The position numbers and the translations under genes are program-made. DNA of 64,000 nucleotides from NCBI GenBank assembly GCA_963932465.1, contig OZ010792.1:19795701-19859700 (forward strand). Reading direction: 5' to 3'. This stretch comes from Maratus speciosus. Lineage: Eukaryota > Arthropoda > Arachnida > Araneae > Salticidae. Each line of letters begins with the position of its first letter. The stretch's first letter is position 1. The notes beneath the pieces are model-generated. The model was given only the letters and a program-made list of their open reading frames with translations. It did not search any database and had not been told where the DNA came from. Below, piece after piece: positions 1-10,767 of this stretch.

Positions 1-849
1 TTCACTTGTATGTTATAATTTGTAACTAGACTTAAAAGCACGTAGTGTAGAATATTATTAACAGATGTGACAGGAGTGAGGCGGAAAAATAATCGGAAAA
101 ATTCAATCAAACATTCAGTATATATTTGCGGGAAAACAATTAGCTTTAGTGGACATGTTCACCAAACCCCTCCAATTTATGTAAGTGCTCTACTGTATAT
201 TTATTAATACCTTTATTTATTATCATTATTATTATTTGTAGTTAAATTGATCTTTTCTGCAAAGTATATTAGATCTACCATTTTAATTAAAGAAGAGAGA
301 TTTTAAAGAGTTTTTCCAAGCAAAGATTTCATATTATTACAGATTAATATCTGTTTCTTGATGATTGATCCTAATTATCTAGAATTCTGATTATTCGAAT
401 TAAACAAAAAGCGCGTATTTGGAGCTTCGCTGTATACAACGCAAATGTATTTTTCGATAATTGAAATAATTAATTGTAATACAAAAGTATTACTATTAAT
501 GCAGAATGTTTGAATATCGAATCATATGCTTATTTTTACTTAATGTTATTTAAACGAATTTGATTTTCCGATGAATTACTTACGTGGAAGCTGATATACA
601 TTTTATTGAAAGTCTAATCTATAGTCGTGGAAATAAGTATACCCGTGCCCCACGTCTCAGAGCGGTAACTTTTAACCCGGGAGGACGCGCGCCGGGCCTG
701 AGAGACCCGGAGTGCGTACAGTTTTTACAACTGTCACCACTATCCTTCTATATATAAAAAAAAGTTTTGATTTGGAAATGGACCAATAAAAAATCTGCGT
801 AGATACCGTGAAATGCATCTGATTGGTCAGAGCTTTATGGCGCTATAAG
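1..849. other. No recognisable gene
   Basis: AT-rich sequence without a convincing coding frame. Around 650-715 there is a short GC-rich patch with the inverted words GTCTCAG and CTGAGAGAC, which could be the edge of an old element, but no boundary is visible. Confidence 0.5.
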
Positions 850-879
850 GGAGGTTACCAATGGGGGACCCGACTCTCT

Positions 880-931
880 GTCGCCAAAAGTGACGCCAAC
901 TTGGCACTATTTCCAATATTTTGCCAAAATT
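880..931 (+). repeat. Short dispersed repeat shared with 35739-35790
   Basis: About 52 bp rich in CGCCAA words (GTCGCCAAAAGTGACGCCA...) recurs in the same orientation near 35739-35790 with moderate divergence. It lies just upstream of the Merlin relic and may belong to its non-coding flank. Which family it comes from is not known. Confidence 0.5.
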
Positions 932-1185
932 AAGGGTACTTTTCCGTTATACGGACAGAATGCCAAAATGTATGCTAATGCGCCAATTATTTCAGCCCTC
1001 ATCGTGAAAAGGAGTTTTCTTGTAAACCATGCGAAACATTGTGATTTGTTATTTATGAAACGTGAATTACCTGAATGATTATTATTTAACCTTAACCTTG
1101 GAAAGCTTTTTAATTTGCTATTATTCGAAATAAAAATGCTTTTCTTTTTATAAAATTATAATTTACTTTTACTGTTGACGCTGAG

Positions 1186-1888
1186 ATGGATTTTACCATT
1201 TGTCAATTACCAGATGATGAGAAAGTTGCGATAAAACTGTTTCAGGAATTTGGAATTCTGCATAATAAAAGGTTGTGTTCAAACAACCATGAAATGAAAT
1301 TATGGATGAGTTCTGGAAATCCGAAATGGAGATGTAGCTTACGATCATGCGAAGAAAGCTTAGGAATACGACAAAAAACATGATTTGAAGGATCGCGGTT
1401 GTCTTTTCTTAATGCTTTGAGGTTTATATATCTATGGTGCCAAGAGTTGGCATCGATTGAGCTTTGTGAGCTGCAACTTGATATGAACCACAACACAACA
1501 GTGGACTGGAATAGTTATTTTAGAGAAGTTTGTGCAAATGCTTTATGTTCACGACCAAATAGAAAAATAGGTGGACCTAATAAAATTATAGAAGTAGATG
1601 AAAGTCTTTTTACCAGAAGAAAAAGCAGCGTAGGGCGTGTTCGTCTTCCTCAATGGGTGTTAGATGGTTTATATGTGTTGAGAGATGTTGAGAAATGTTG
1701 AGAAATTATGGGGCATCGCAAAATGGCGCAACAAAAGACATCGGGGAACAGTTCGTCATCATTTAGAGTCGTATCTCATAGAGTTTATGTGGCGACGTCT
1801 TCATTCAAAAAATGAAATGTTTACTGCAATGCTAAAAGATATGGCACAGATGTCATATTCGCCCCATATTGGCGCGATTTTTTCCTGA
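1186..1888 (+). pseudogene. Merlin (IS1016/ISXO2-like) transposase relic
   Basis: Three consecutive frames resemble Merlin-superfamily DDE transposases. The first (1186-1383) carries a zinc-ribbon-like run of Cys and His residues. Reading past its TGA at 1381, the same family pattern continues (W/FEGSRL), so the stop probably replaced a Trp codon. The second (1399-1701) holds HNTTVDW and the hallmark KIGGPNKIIEVDESLF, containing the first catalytic Asp. The third (1685-1888) matches the family C-terminus (RNKRHRGTVRHHLESYL.EFMWRR). The part carrying the middle of the catalytic domain is missing between about 1690 and 1700, so the protein cannot be active. Merlin enzymes cut and paste DNA in the nucleus. 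Terminal repeats could not be assigned. Family assignment is from remembered motif patterns. Confidence 0.8.
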
Positions 1889-2016
1889 CGCTAATGTCAT
1901 ATACGCAACGGGTACTTAACTGGCGCCAAAGTATCGTTATTTTGCTTGATGTGGTAACCCGGATTATGTTGTGGCACAGATGTCATATACACCCCATATT
2001 GGCGCGATTTTTTTCC
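1842..2016 (+). repeat. Direct repeat, about 45 bp, 130 bp apart
   Basis: The segment 1842-1887 (starting TGGCACAGATGTCATATTC) recurs at 1972-2016 with few changes. The first copy encodes the last residues of the Merlin relic, so the duplication took part of the coding end with it. The intervening 1890-1980 part is also similar to 4250-4345. Confidence 0.7.
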
Positions 2017-2095
2017 GATGTCAATTTGGCGAAAATATCAACAGCATAAACAGCACATACCAAGTTTTAGCCAAGCACATACCAAGTGAGACGTA

Positions 2096-2430
2096 TACCA
2101 AGTTTTTTCATTTACAAATGTTCGATGTGTGACCCTCTTGTTACATGGTTCGTCCCAGTTCGTCCCAAACATTTTGTAGCACTCTGCCAATGGTTCTGAA
2201 TTCTGCACAAATGCGTTCTTTAAGTTCTGACTTTGTCAAAGACATTGTTTATGTACCACCCATACCGAAAACAAAGTGGTCAGAACTTAAAGAACGTACT
2301 TGTGAAGCTTTCAGAACCATTGAGAGAGTCATGCTACAAAATGTTTAGAACGAACTGGATTACAGATTGGACGTATGCCATGTAACAAAAGGGTCACACA
2401 TCGAACATTTGTAACTGAAAAAACTTGGTA
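2096..2430. mobile_element. Palindromic MITE with TA target duplication
   Basis: The element reads TACCAAGTTTTTTCA at its left end and TGAAAAAACTTGGTA at its right end. The arms stay complementary for roughly 145 bp each, with a loop near 2241-2275. Each end is flanked by TA (2094-2095 and 2431-2432), as expected of Tc1/mariner-type insertion. It has no coding capacity, so it is a non-autonomous foldback element. Confidence 0.8.
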
Positions 2431-2432
2431 TA

Positions 2433-3905
2433 TTTCTCTTTAAATTCATGTATAACTTATAGTAATATGTGTAATAGTTTCGAAAATATGATTTCTTTAA
2501 ATCGGGTCCATCATTTGTAATAGCCCTGTACTAAAATTCCACTTAGTATTGAAAATATGAGACAATATCTTTTAATATTTAATATTTTTATATTAAGTAA
2601 TTTAAATGGTGAAAAAAATTTCTAATATTTAATAATTAAATGTTAATATTCTTTTCTAGGAGCGGTTAGTATCCCCTATTAACATTCAAACATATGTTAC
2701 TAAGAAGGAATTAAATAAATAACTAAATGACAACAAAATCTTTCACTTGAATTTTCTCGAATTCTAATTTTTGTTACATAACATTTTCAGCCACCCAGGT
2801 CTTCAAAGGTGACTCATACAATTTGATTAGTAATACCGTCTTTTTATTAATGCTATACTTATTCAAATAATATATAGTTTGAAGTTCATATTAGAAAGAA
2901 ATGTGTAATGAAACCCATCATTTTTTGAAACAGAATTCGATTTCTAGAAGCATCAGATATACAAAATCGAAAGCTATATCACATTTCTCCAAGTAGTTTA
3001 TGAGTTATGCTTAAAAAGCTACTTCATTGCAATGCGTTTTGTAGCGATTAAAAATGAATTTAACATTAGGAGTATCAAAATTTAAACCTGCATTATTCAT
3101 AAACTACTTGACATAATGGCTTCCCATTTACTATACGAATGTTATATTTACCGAATAATCCAAATATGATGTCAAAATTTGGTGCATGCTTTTGAAATTT
3201 TAAAAGTTTGTTGCAATATTAATATTTACATGACACCCTAAGAAAAATTTAAGTAAATCAGTAATCAGCAGATAATATTACTGATTGATTCCTACCAGTC
3301 ACATTTTTATAAGATGATTTGCTGCAGAGTTACTTGGAGTATACTATGTTTTCCTATTGCTGTACTTCTGCCAACTTCGGTACTGCCTGGGTACATGGCT
3401 GGTTACAGCCTGGTTTCGTGGATGAGTATCCCTATCCATTGATTGGAAACCCATTCCTTTTTAGAAGATTTTCCGAAAGTTTATTCAACTTAGACAGCAT
3501 ACATAACAACAGTTTTAGTAATAAAAATAATTTCATTATTTATAACATATTTATAAAATGAAATATTTCTACCCTATATATATAAAATCCTAATGAAATG
3601 AATTTATGAAACGGATATCATGAAACGACTGAAATGTAACGAATTTATGAAACGATTTTAGGAAACGACTGATTATGCTTCATGGCGATTTCTCCTAAAA
3701 AATGGAATATTATGCGGTGAAATTAACAACAAGAATCCATATTAATAAGCAGATTTCAAAACGTGTATTACAAGATCAAAATTTGAATTAGTTTTCGAGA
3801 TATTAATTTTTTTTCTAATTTTAAACACTTTTCTCTAATGATGGCAACTCAAATTTTAATCATAATATATATTTTTCTTTCATTTTAGAAAAGGTTATTA
3901 TTTTA
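2433..3905. other. No recognisable gene
   Basis: AT-rich DNA. An 80-codon frame at 3319-3561 matches no family I know. No repeat boundary was found. Confidence 0.45.
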
Positions 3906-3907
3906 AA

Positions 3908-4662
3908 CTAATTTGGCGACCAGTTTGGTTTCCCTTAAATGTATGCTAAGAACCGTATCATGTTACTTTTATTCATAACTCAGTTTACTTGAACAATCTT
4001 TCGCCAAATCGGAAGATTCTGATAGAGAAATCAAGAACTCGGTATTTTTATGTTTGCGGGACGCAGGTGAGAAATCGCCAAATATTTTTCCCGTCGCATT
4101 TTTTATTTCATTCATTTCGTTTAAAATATAATCCTTTCATTTATTTTATTTAAAATACAGAACTTTCATTTAAAACTGAAATATTTAAAATTAATGGCTT
4201 TCACTTCTTTCTTTTTTTTTTTAAACGAAACGAAAAGAAATATATTAGGTACAGATGTTATATACGCACCGGGGTACCTAATTTGCGGAAAAATGGCGTT
4301 ATTTTGCTTGACATGATAACACGGCTATTGTTGTACCCGGCTAACATAAAAGTACCATGAATTTTTTGCGATCATGGCAACTTTTATGTAGTTTTATTCG
4401 AAAAAGAAATTTGATCTTTTAATCAAATTGGATGCTTTTCATATGAAAAGTGAAGGGTCAGTTTATAATGGTGTATGGGAATTATATGACTTGGACTATT
4501 ATAATATAGATGAAGTGATGGCGATGAAATAATATTTGCCGACTTATCACATGTGCCTGGCTAAAATTAAAGTATCAAAATGGCACCTGGAATACAAAAA
4601 GCGAAGTGGTCCACCCGGAACTATTGATGATAGTCACATGATTTAGGTTATTATTATAGATA
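3908..4662 (+). repeat. Dispersed repeat R1, copy 1
   Basis: The left part (3908-4200) starts TTTGGCGACCAGTTTGG and the right part (about 4555-4662) includes AAAAAGCGAAG, a CCCGGAACTATTGA stretch and GTCACATGA. Both match 49925-50927 in the same order and orientation, with further relatives at 23240-24100. A 4250-4345 block similar to 1890-1980 sits inside this copy. R1 is non-coding. Its ends resemble those of non-autonomous Helitrons only loosely. Confidence 0.65.
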
Positions 4663-5219
4663 TTGTTTTCAATTGTAAAATCAGTGCAAAGAATAATATT
4701 TCCCGACGATTAAAAATTGTATTTACACGTGAATATTAAAAGAGAATGGAAACTTTAAAATAATAAATACATTAATATGCTTTTAAAACAGTAAATTGTG
4801 GTAATTAAGTAACACTTAAAATGGCCAAATAATAATACTGCCAAACAATTTAAATATATCTATGCGGGACATTAATTTCATATTTCGAGAAGATATTTTT
4901 AATTAATGTTCCCAATTCCAAGACGCTGAGAATAATAATATTTCCTTTCTAAAAACGGAAGTATTTTCATGAGAATGCTAAAAATAGAAAGAAAACTTTA
5001 GTGAAACTTAGGTCATATTTAAAAGAATACATTTAAAATATCTGTATTGTATTATGTTAATCGTTTTATAACGCTGTTAAAAAATACCGAGAGGAAAAGA
5101 CTCTGTTTAGTTAATTCATTTTATTTTAGCTTCTTTTCAAATGTTTAACTGACCTTCTTTAATCAAACACGAAAACAACTATTGGATGTCTTAACAGCAA
5201 CTGATTCGGCCTTAAATTT
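4663..5219. other. No recognisable gene
   Basis: AT-rich sequence with stops in all frames and no repeat that I could match elsewhere in the window. Confidence 0.4.
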
Positions 5220-5396
5220 TCGCAATCAATGGGAATTGAATGGAAACCCGTTTACAGGGAGATCGCCACAGGTTATTTGATTATAATTCAATCTTCTCTA
5301 ATCTTTTTCAAGCCGATCAAATTAGTGTGTTTTTAGATTCTGCGGTGTCTGAACGGGGGTTGGCGAGCGTAGCTTGCAGGGGTCAGAGCCACCTAG
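5220..5396 (+). mobile_element. Helitron-like 3' end
   Basis: A GC-richer tail (GGCGAGCGTAGCTTGCAGG) ends in CTAG at 5393-5396 followed by T, the canonical Helitron 3' terminus and target base. The same kind of tail occurs at 21287-21346, ending CTAA before T, and its upstream sequence is loosely similar. The 5' end was not found, so the element is probably truncated or very diverged. Confidence 0.55.
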
Positions 5397-5452
5397 TTGG
5401 CATATAAATTTAATAATCGAGAGTCTTTAGAAAGAATTTTTTTTTTTTTAGA

Positions 5453-6310
5453 AGTAAGCTACTTTCTGAAAATTACCTATTTAGAATTGTAGATTTAAGA
5501 GAGCTTACTAAATATATCTTATATTATAATGCGAGCAAATATTGTGAGTGTGTGTCTGTCTGTGTATGTAAATTTTATCTTAAAAACGGCTCTAACGATT
5601 TTGACTAGATGTTGCACTCTGCCGTTTTTGGGCACGAGAAGATCATTGGGCTGTGTCACATATTCGAGGAAATTCGATCAGTGGGTCATTTTGGGTCATT
5701 ATGGGTCAGGGCCAAGTTAAGTATATCTAAAAAACGGCTTTATCGATTTTGACTAAAATTTGTACCTAACCGTTTTCAATTACGAGAAGACTATTGGGCT
5801 AGGTCACATGTTCGAGAAATTCCTATTAGTGGGTCAATTTTGGGTCACTTCGGGTTAAGCTAATTTTATCTAGAAAACGGTTCCAACGATTTTGACTAAG
5901 TTTTGTATTCTATTGTTTTCGGATTCGAGAAGGCCATTGGGCTAGCTCGCATGCTCAAGAAAATTCTATTAATGGGTCATTTTGGGTCACAATGGGTCAA
6001 GGTCAAGCTAATTGTATCTAAATAAGGGCTCAAACGATTTTGACAAACATTTTTATTACAGCGTTTCCCAGCACGTGGAGACCATTGGGATAGGTCACAT
6101 GTTCAAAAAATTTTGATTAGTGGGTCTTTCTTGTTTACCGTGGGTCAAGTTAATTTTATCTATAAAACGACTTTAAAGAGTTTGGCTAAATTTTGTATTC
6201 TATCGTTTTCGGTCTCGAGAAGAGCACTGGTTAAGTAGCATGTTCGAAAAAAATCAATTAGTGGGCCATTTTCGGTCACTATGGCTGAGGATCATGCTAA
6301 TTGTATCTAA
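5453..6310 (+). repeat. 146-bp tandem array with hairpin and GT/CTGT cap
   Basis: Five diverged units start at 5571, 5719, 5862, 6010 and 6152, and a sixth begins at 6299. Spacings are 142-148 bp. Each unit has an AACGATTTTGAC-type word, an ACGAGAAG-type word and runs of GGGTCA. To the left lies a GTGTGTCTGTCTGTGTATG stretch (about 5546-5568), and before that an 8-bp inverted pair, AGTAAGCT (5453-5460) and AGCTTACT (5502-5509). This order of hairpin, microsatellite and array is the one seen in the better-bounded satellite carriers elsewhere in the window. The far inverted copy was not found. Confidence 0.75.
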
Positions 6311-6666
6311 ACAGCAAGGATGATACAGTGAGATAAAATATCGAATTGAACACTTGCTAATTTTTGATGTTTTAACACTTGCTAATTTAGTATGTATGTA
6401 AAAATGTATTCAATTTACTCCATTTCAAATAACATTTATATCAGAGATGTGATTATAAACTAATTTTAAGGGATTGCAATACATTGTGCGTTTATTTTCT
6501 TTCAATTACATTGCTTCAAATTCTGGTTGATTAAAAGCTTTTTTGAAGTTTTAGGATGCAGGTTGATTTCAAATGAATTTTTCTCTTTCGGATGGGGTTG
6601 CGTTCAATACCCCTCTTGCAATTATATGCATTTTATATAACCTGGCCAATGCCTATTGTGTATAAC
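6311..6666. other. No recognisable gene
   Basis: AT-rich sequence. The only structure is a near-repeat of AACACTTGCTAATTT near 6348 and 6373. Confidence 0.4.
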
Positions 6667-7108
6667 ATTAGTTACAGTGTTGCCAGATAGTCAAAAGTGA
6701 ATTTCCCCAAAATTTCTGAAATTTTCCCCAAATCAGTGTTTTTTTCCGCAAAAGTCCCCAACTCAGTTTTTACTCAAAAAGATAATTTTTCAATTTTCAA
6801 TTTACCTCTATAAAAAATATTTAAGTAAATTTAGCTCAAAAATTTTCCCCAAATCAAGCCTTTTTTTGAAAAAATTCCCCATTTACAAAAAACAAATTTT
6901 TAAACTGGGCTGAATGCATATTTTGTAGCTACATTAAAAGAATGAGAGATATATTTTGCAATGACAAGTTATTTTACGTTTGTTAGGTAGCTTTCATTAC
7001 AAAAAGCTACCTATTGCAGCCGTTCGGAGGAAAGCGATTTCAAAAAATTTTGGTATTTTTTCATCGATTATGATCCCCAGACCCCGAAACCACCCTCCGT
7101 TTAAAAGT

Positions 7109-7110
<2 letters not shown>

Positions 7111-7144
<34 letters not shown>
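7111..7144. repeat. (AT)17 microsatellite
   Basis: A pure run of AT dinucleotides lies between the hairpin end and the first satellite unit of family B. Confidence 0.95.
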
Positions 7145-7146
<2 letters not shown>

Positions 7147-8620
7147 GATTTTTGTCACACTGTAACTCTCGTATTTATGAACCGATTTGGATGTAACTCG
7201 GTCTGTAAATAGTACATACCAATGTCTCGACCGAGTTCGTTGGCCAGCTCCATCCGCTATTTTGTTTCAAAATGGCGGCCATTTAAAATATTTAAAAAAA
7301 TTTAAAATTTGAAATATGGTACCAAAAAATTGAAAATGGAAAAATATTTTCTTCTTATGTATTTGACCTTGATACAAAGATTCCGGAGCAGTTTTTGTTT
7401 CGTCTATATCTTAAAAAATGGCTGAGTTATAGCATTTTGAATTTCTACAGTAGTTGACATTTTGAAACGTCCTGATATTTGTCACGCAATAACAGGCGTA
7501 TTTTTGAACCAATATGGATGTACTTTCGTGTGTACATAGTAGATACCAATGTCTCGACCGAGTTCGTTGGCCAGCTTCATCCGCCATCTTGTTTCAAAAT
7601 GGCGGCCATTTAAAAAAATTTAAAAAAATTAAAATTTAAAATAAGGTACCAAAAAATTGGAAAAGGAAAAAGATTTTTTTCTTATGTGTTTGACCTTAAT
7701 ACAAAGATTCCGGAACAGTTTTTTTTTCGTCTATATCTAACAAAATGGCTGAGTTATAGCATTTTGAATTTCTATTGTGGCTGACATTTTGAAACGTCCT
7801 GATTTTTGTCACGAGATAACAGGCGTATTTATGAACCGATATGGATGTACCTTCGTATGTACATAGTACATATCAATGTCTCGACCGAGTTCGTTGGCCA
7901 GCTTCATCCGCCATCTTGTTTCAAAATGGCGGCCATTTAAAAAATTAAAAAAAAATTTAAATTTGAAATGTGTTACCAAAAAATTGAAAATGGAAAAATA
8001 TTTTTTTCTTATGTGTTTGACCTTGATACAAAGATTCCGGAGCAGTTTTTGTTTCGTCTATATCTTAAAAAATGGTTGAGTTAAAGCACTTTGAATTTCT
8101 AGCATGGCTGACATTTTGAAACGATCTGATATTTGTCACGCTTATTTATTACACACTAATATATAGGTTAATAAAAACACGCGTATTTATTAACCTATTT
8201 GGATGTAAGATGTCATGTGGAAAGCATATAGCAATGTCTCGACCAAGTTCGCTGGCCAGCTTCATCCGCCATCTTGTTTCAAAATGGCGGACATTAAATA
8301 AAAAAAAATTTATTTAAAGTGAGGTGCAAAAAAATTAGAAATTGAAAAGGATTTCTTTCTTAAGTATTTGACCTTGATATAAGGTTTCCGGAGCATTTTT
8401 TGTTTTGTCTTTATCTTTAAAAATGGCTCAGATATAGCGGTTTGAATTTCTTTATGTGGGTAACATTTTGAAAAATCTGATTTTTTGCTTGCGAGAGCAC
8501 TCGTATATATCAACCGATTCCGATGTGAGTGAGCATGGGTACAGGAATTACTAAGGTCTCGACCAAGTTCACGGGTAACCCTCATCCACCATGTTGTCTT
8601 AAAATGGCAGGCACTTCAAG
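7145..8620 (+). repeat. 327-bp tandem array
   Basis: Units start at 7145, 7472, 7799, 8126 and 8477. The first three spacings are exactly 327 bp; the fourth is 351 because of a short insertion near 8145-8180. The last unit is partial. Each contains a GTCTCGACC.AGTTCG word, GGCCAGC, AAAATGGCGG and TGACCTTGATA. A frame of about 67 codons in one unit is a by-product of the repeat. Confidence 0.95.
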
Positions 8621-9205
8621 ATATTGCCGAATTTGGCAACCAAATATAAGTTACTTTAAATAAAAGCAGCTTGGATAAGGCTGACTAATTTCGCGAAATT
8701 CTCATTCATAAGGATTGAGTATTGATAAAAATTAGTATTGAATCTTCTATAATCGATTTCCACCAAATTGAGCTTCGTGTGTTTGAATAACATAAGCTAG
8801 CTTTTTAAAAATAAGGAATATGAAAGCTACCTCTCCCTCCCGGCACTGGCCGGAAGGACTTTTTTTAAAAGTATTGTCTAACAATGTTGGACTATTGCTA
8901 CATTAGCTCGATAGCTTTAGATAATCTCTTATCAGTAGGGATTTGAATGAATCCGAGATGGTATGGTGTTTTAATTTTTTTATCATCCCTATACTGAAGT
9001 ACATAATCATAATGCAAAGTATTTTCGCTGTATCGATGTGCTTTTGTATATCATAAAAGAGAAAAATATCTGCTTTCCACATATTTAAATTAAATTTTTT
9101 TTAAGGTACAGCGAAGGAATTTTTCGTTAAAGTCCTGCAGATTTAGTCACGCGCTGGTTTAAGCTGCTTAATACTTTAGAGTCTCATGCATCTGTAATAT
9201 ATATT

Positions 9206-9247
9206 ACAACATTACAGTTTACACATATGTGTAAACTGTAATGTTGT
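9206..9247. repeat. 42-bp perfect palindrome
   Basis: Two 21-nt arms meet at 9226/9227 (centre ACACATATGTGT). The corresponding part of hAT copy 2, near 14200-14230, lacks the palindrome, so it arose in this copy. Confidence 0.95.
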
Positions 9248-9526
9248 AAACAACGAACACGACCACATCCAAAAGAATAATTATTGATATATCCGATTTC
9301 TGGATTGTGTTTTCGTTTTTCAAATCAAAATTGAGTTCGAGACAGACCCAGTTTTTCTACAGGACTAAAGGAAAACTTTACGGAAAATAGTAAAAAAAAA
9401 ATCCCCAAAATTTTTGTAGTCTCCAAAAATTTCCCCGCGAACTACTTTTCCCCAAAAAATTCCCCTAGAGGTTGAAAATTCCCCAAAATGGGGACAAAAT
9501 CCCAATCTGGCAACACTGATTAGTTA

Positions 9527-10763
9527 TGTGATTTTTTTAGCATGACTCTTCTAACTGTTTTTGTAAACTGTTAGGCAGCAAGAGTAAAAATAGAAATCTT
9601 AACCTCAACAACAAACAAATTTCGCTTTCATTATTTCAATAAATACTTTTTATTATATTCTTGGTGCGAGTGTGTTTAACTAAAAGCAGATTCGTTCAGC
9701 TTCAGACTAAAGGTTTTGTAGATTTTAATTTATATTAGATTGGCTTTTAAATAAAATAAACTTAATTAACTTTAAAATGAATTTGATTTTGTATGAAAAA
9801 GCATATCTTCTTTAAAAAAAGAGAAGAAAAATTGTAATAAAAGAATAAGGTATGCCAGAGGATTTTGCACTTGGTTTGTACTTGGGTTCTGGAAACAAAG
9901 TTTTGTAGTGTAGGGGTACCTTTATTTGTACTCACATGAAAGAAAGGGAAATTTAAATCAAGTATTAATATTACTTATTATAATATTTAATTTTAAGTAA
10001 AATTAATTTACATGCATATAATAACTTATTTTTTAAATAGTTTCAGTTAATGCTTTTTCATTTCAGTTTTATTTAACTTTTTATTAATAACGTGTACGAT
10101 TTGTAATTTCTATGAAAAATATTAATCAGATAATAATGTGCACATGCAACTGTATGTTTTTTGTTATGGCCTTATGAAGAAATGAATGCAGAGTTCCACA
10201 GTATCATAAATATGTACTGCACATGACACTTTTTTTTAGCACAATATTTATTTATTTATTTACTTTTACATGGAGTGTTTTCCGTGAGGCCTGTATAAAA
10301 CATTTTTCTTAAGGGTACTCGGTTCCCTTCATTTTGTGAAAATTGACGAAAATCTCAATTTTCCCAATTATTGCTTAAAATGTATTTAAACATCCGTAGT
10401 CATTATCACAAACTGCTGTGAAGATCCGATAAATAAAAATATGCAATGAAAGCTTTTCACCACACTCATTTCTTTTTAAATTATTCAAAGTTGAAACCTT
10501 TAAATTAATTTTCCTCTGTTCCTTTTTTTCGATCTATCGCTGTGATAAGGATGCCATAACTTTAACGTATACTTTTCAATTGATTCAATTCATTGTTCTT
10601 TATGGCCGATCGTTAAGTTGCATTGCTTAAAATTAAAGATAAATTAAAGATTTTATTAACATAAATAGTTTATTTCTAAAAAATAAAGATGTTAAGTAAC
10701 TAGGAATTTTTTGCTGTAGTTTTACATGTATGCTGTAGTATGGCGTGATATATTTTTTTTTTC
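9527..10763. other. No recognisable gene
   Basis: AT-rich DNA with only simple-sequence stretches (for example TTTA runs near 10240-10262). No repeat or coding match. Confidence 0.4.
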
Positions 10764-10767
10764 TTAA

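Larger units (their letters stand above)
6982..8859 (+). mobile_element. Satellite-bearing element inserted in the hAT copy (family B)
   Basis: The left end is an 11-bp hairpin, TAGGTAGCTTT (6984-6994) and AAAGCTACCTA (7003-7013). It is followed by a dinucleotide run and a 327-bp tandem array. Near the right end ATGAAAGCTACCT (8820-8832) is the exact inverse of AGGTAGCTTTCAT (6985-6997). Comparison with the uninterrupted copy places the insertion between T residues (TTACGTTT, then TTTTTT). Hairpin, subterminal inverted repeat, internal tandem repeat and T-T target fit non-autonomous Helentron (HINE, mini-me, pearl) elements; no transposase is present. Boundaries are good to a few bases. Confidence 0.75.
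6675..9518. mobile_element. hAT-type non-autonomous element, copy 1 (interrupted)
   Basis: The left terminus is CAGTGTTGCCAGAT and the right terminus ATCTGGCAACACTG. They are flanked by an exact 8-bp duplication ATTAGTTA (6667-6674 and 9519-9526). The 8-bp duplication and the CAGNG start fit the hAT superfamily. The body is rich in CCCCAAA-type words near both ends and has no transposase. A second copy at 13516-14505 lacks the 6982-8859 block, so that block is a later insertion. Without it the element is about 966 bp. Confidence 0.88.

Noticed and set aside
7876..8079. A 67-codon frame in the 327-bp array
   Set aside because: It lies within one satellite unit and is interrupted in the others.
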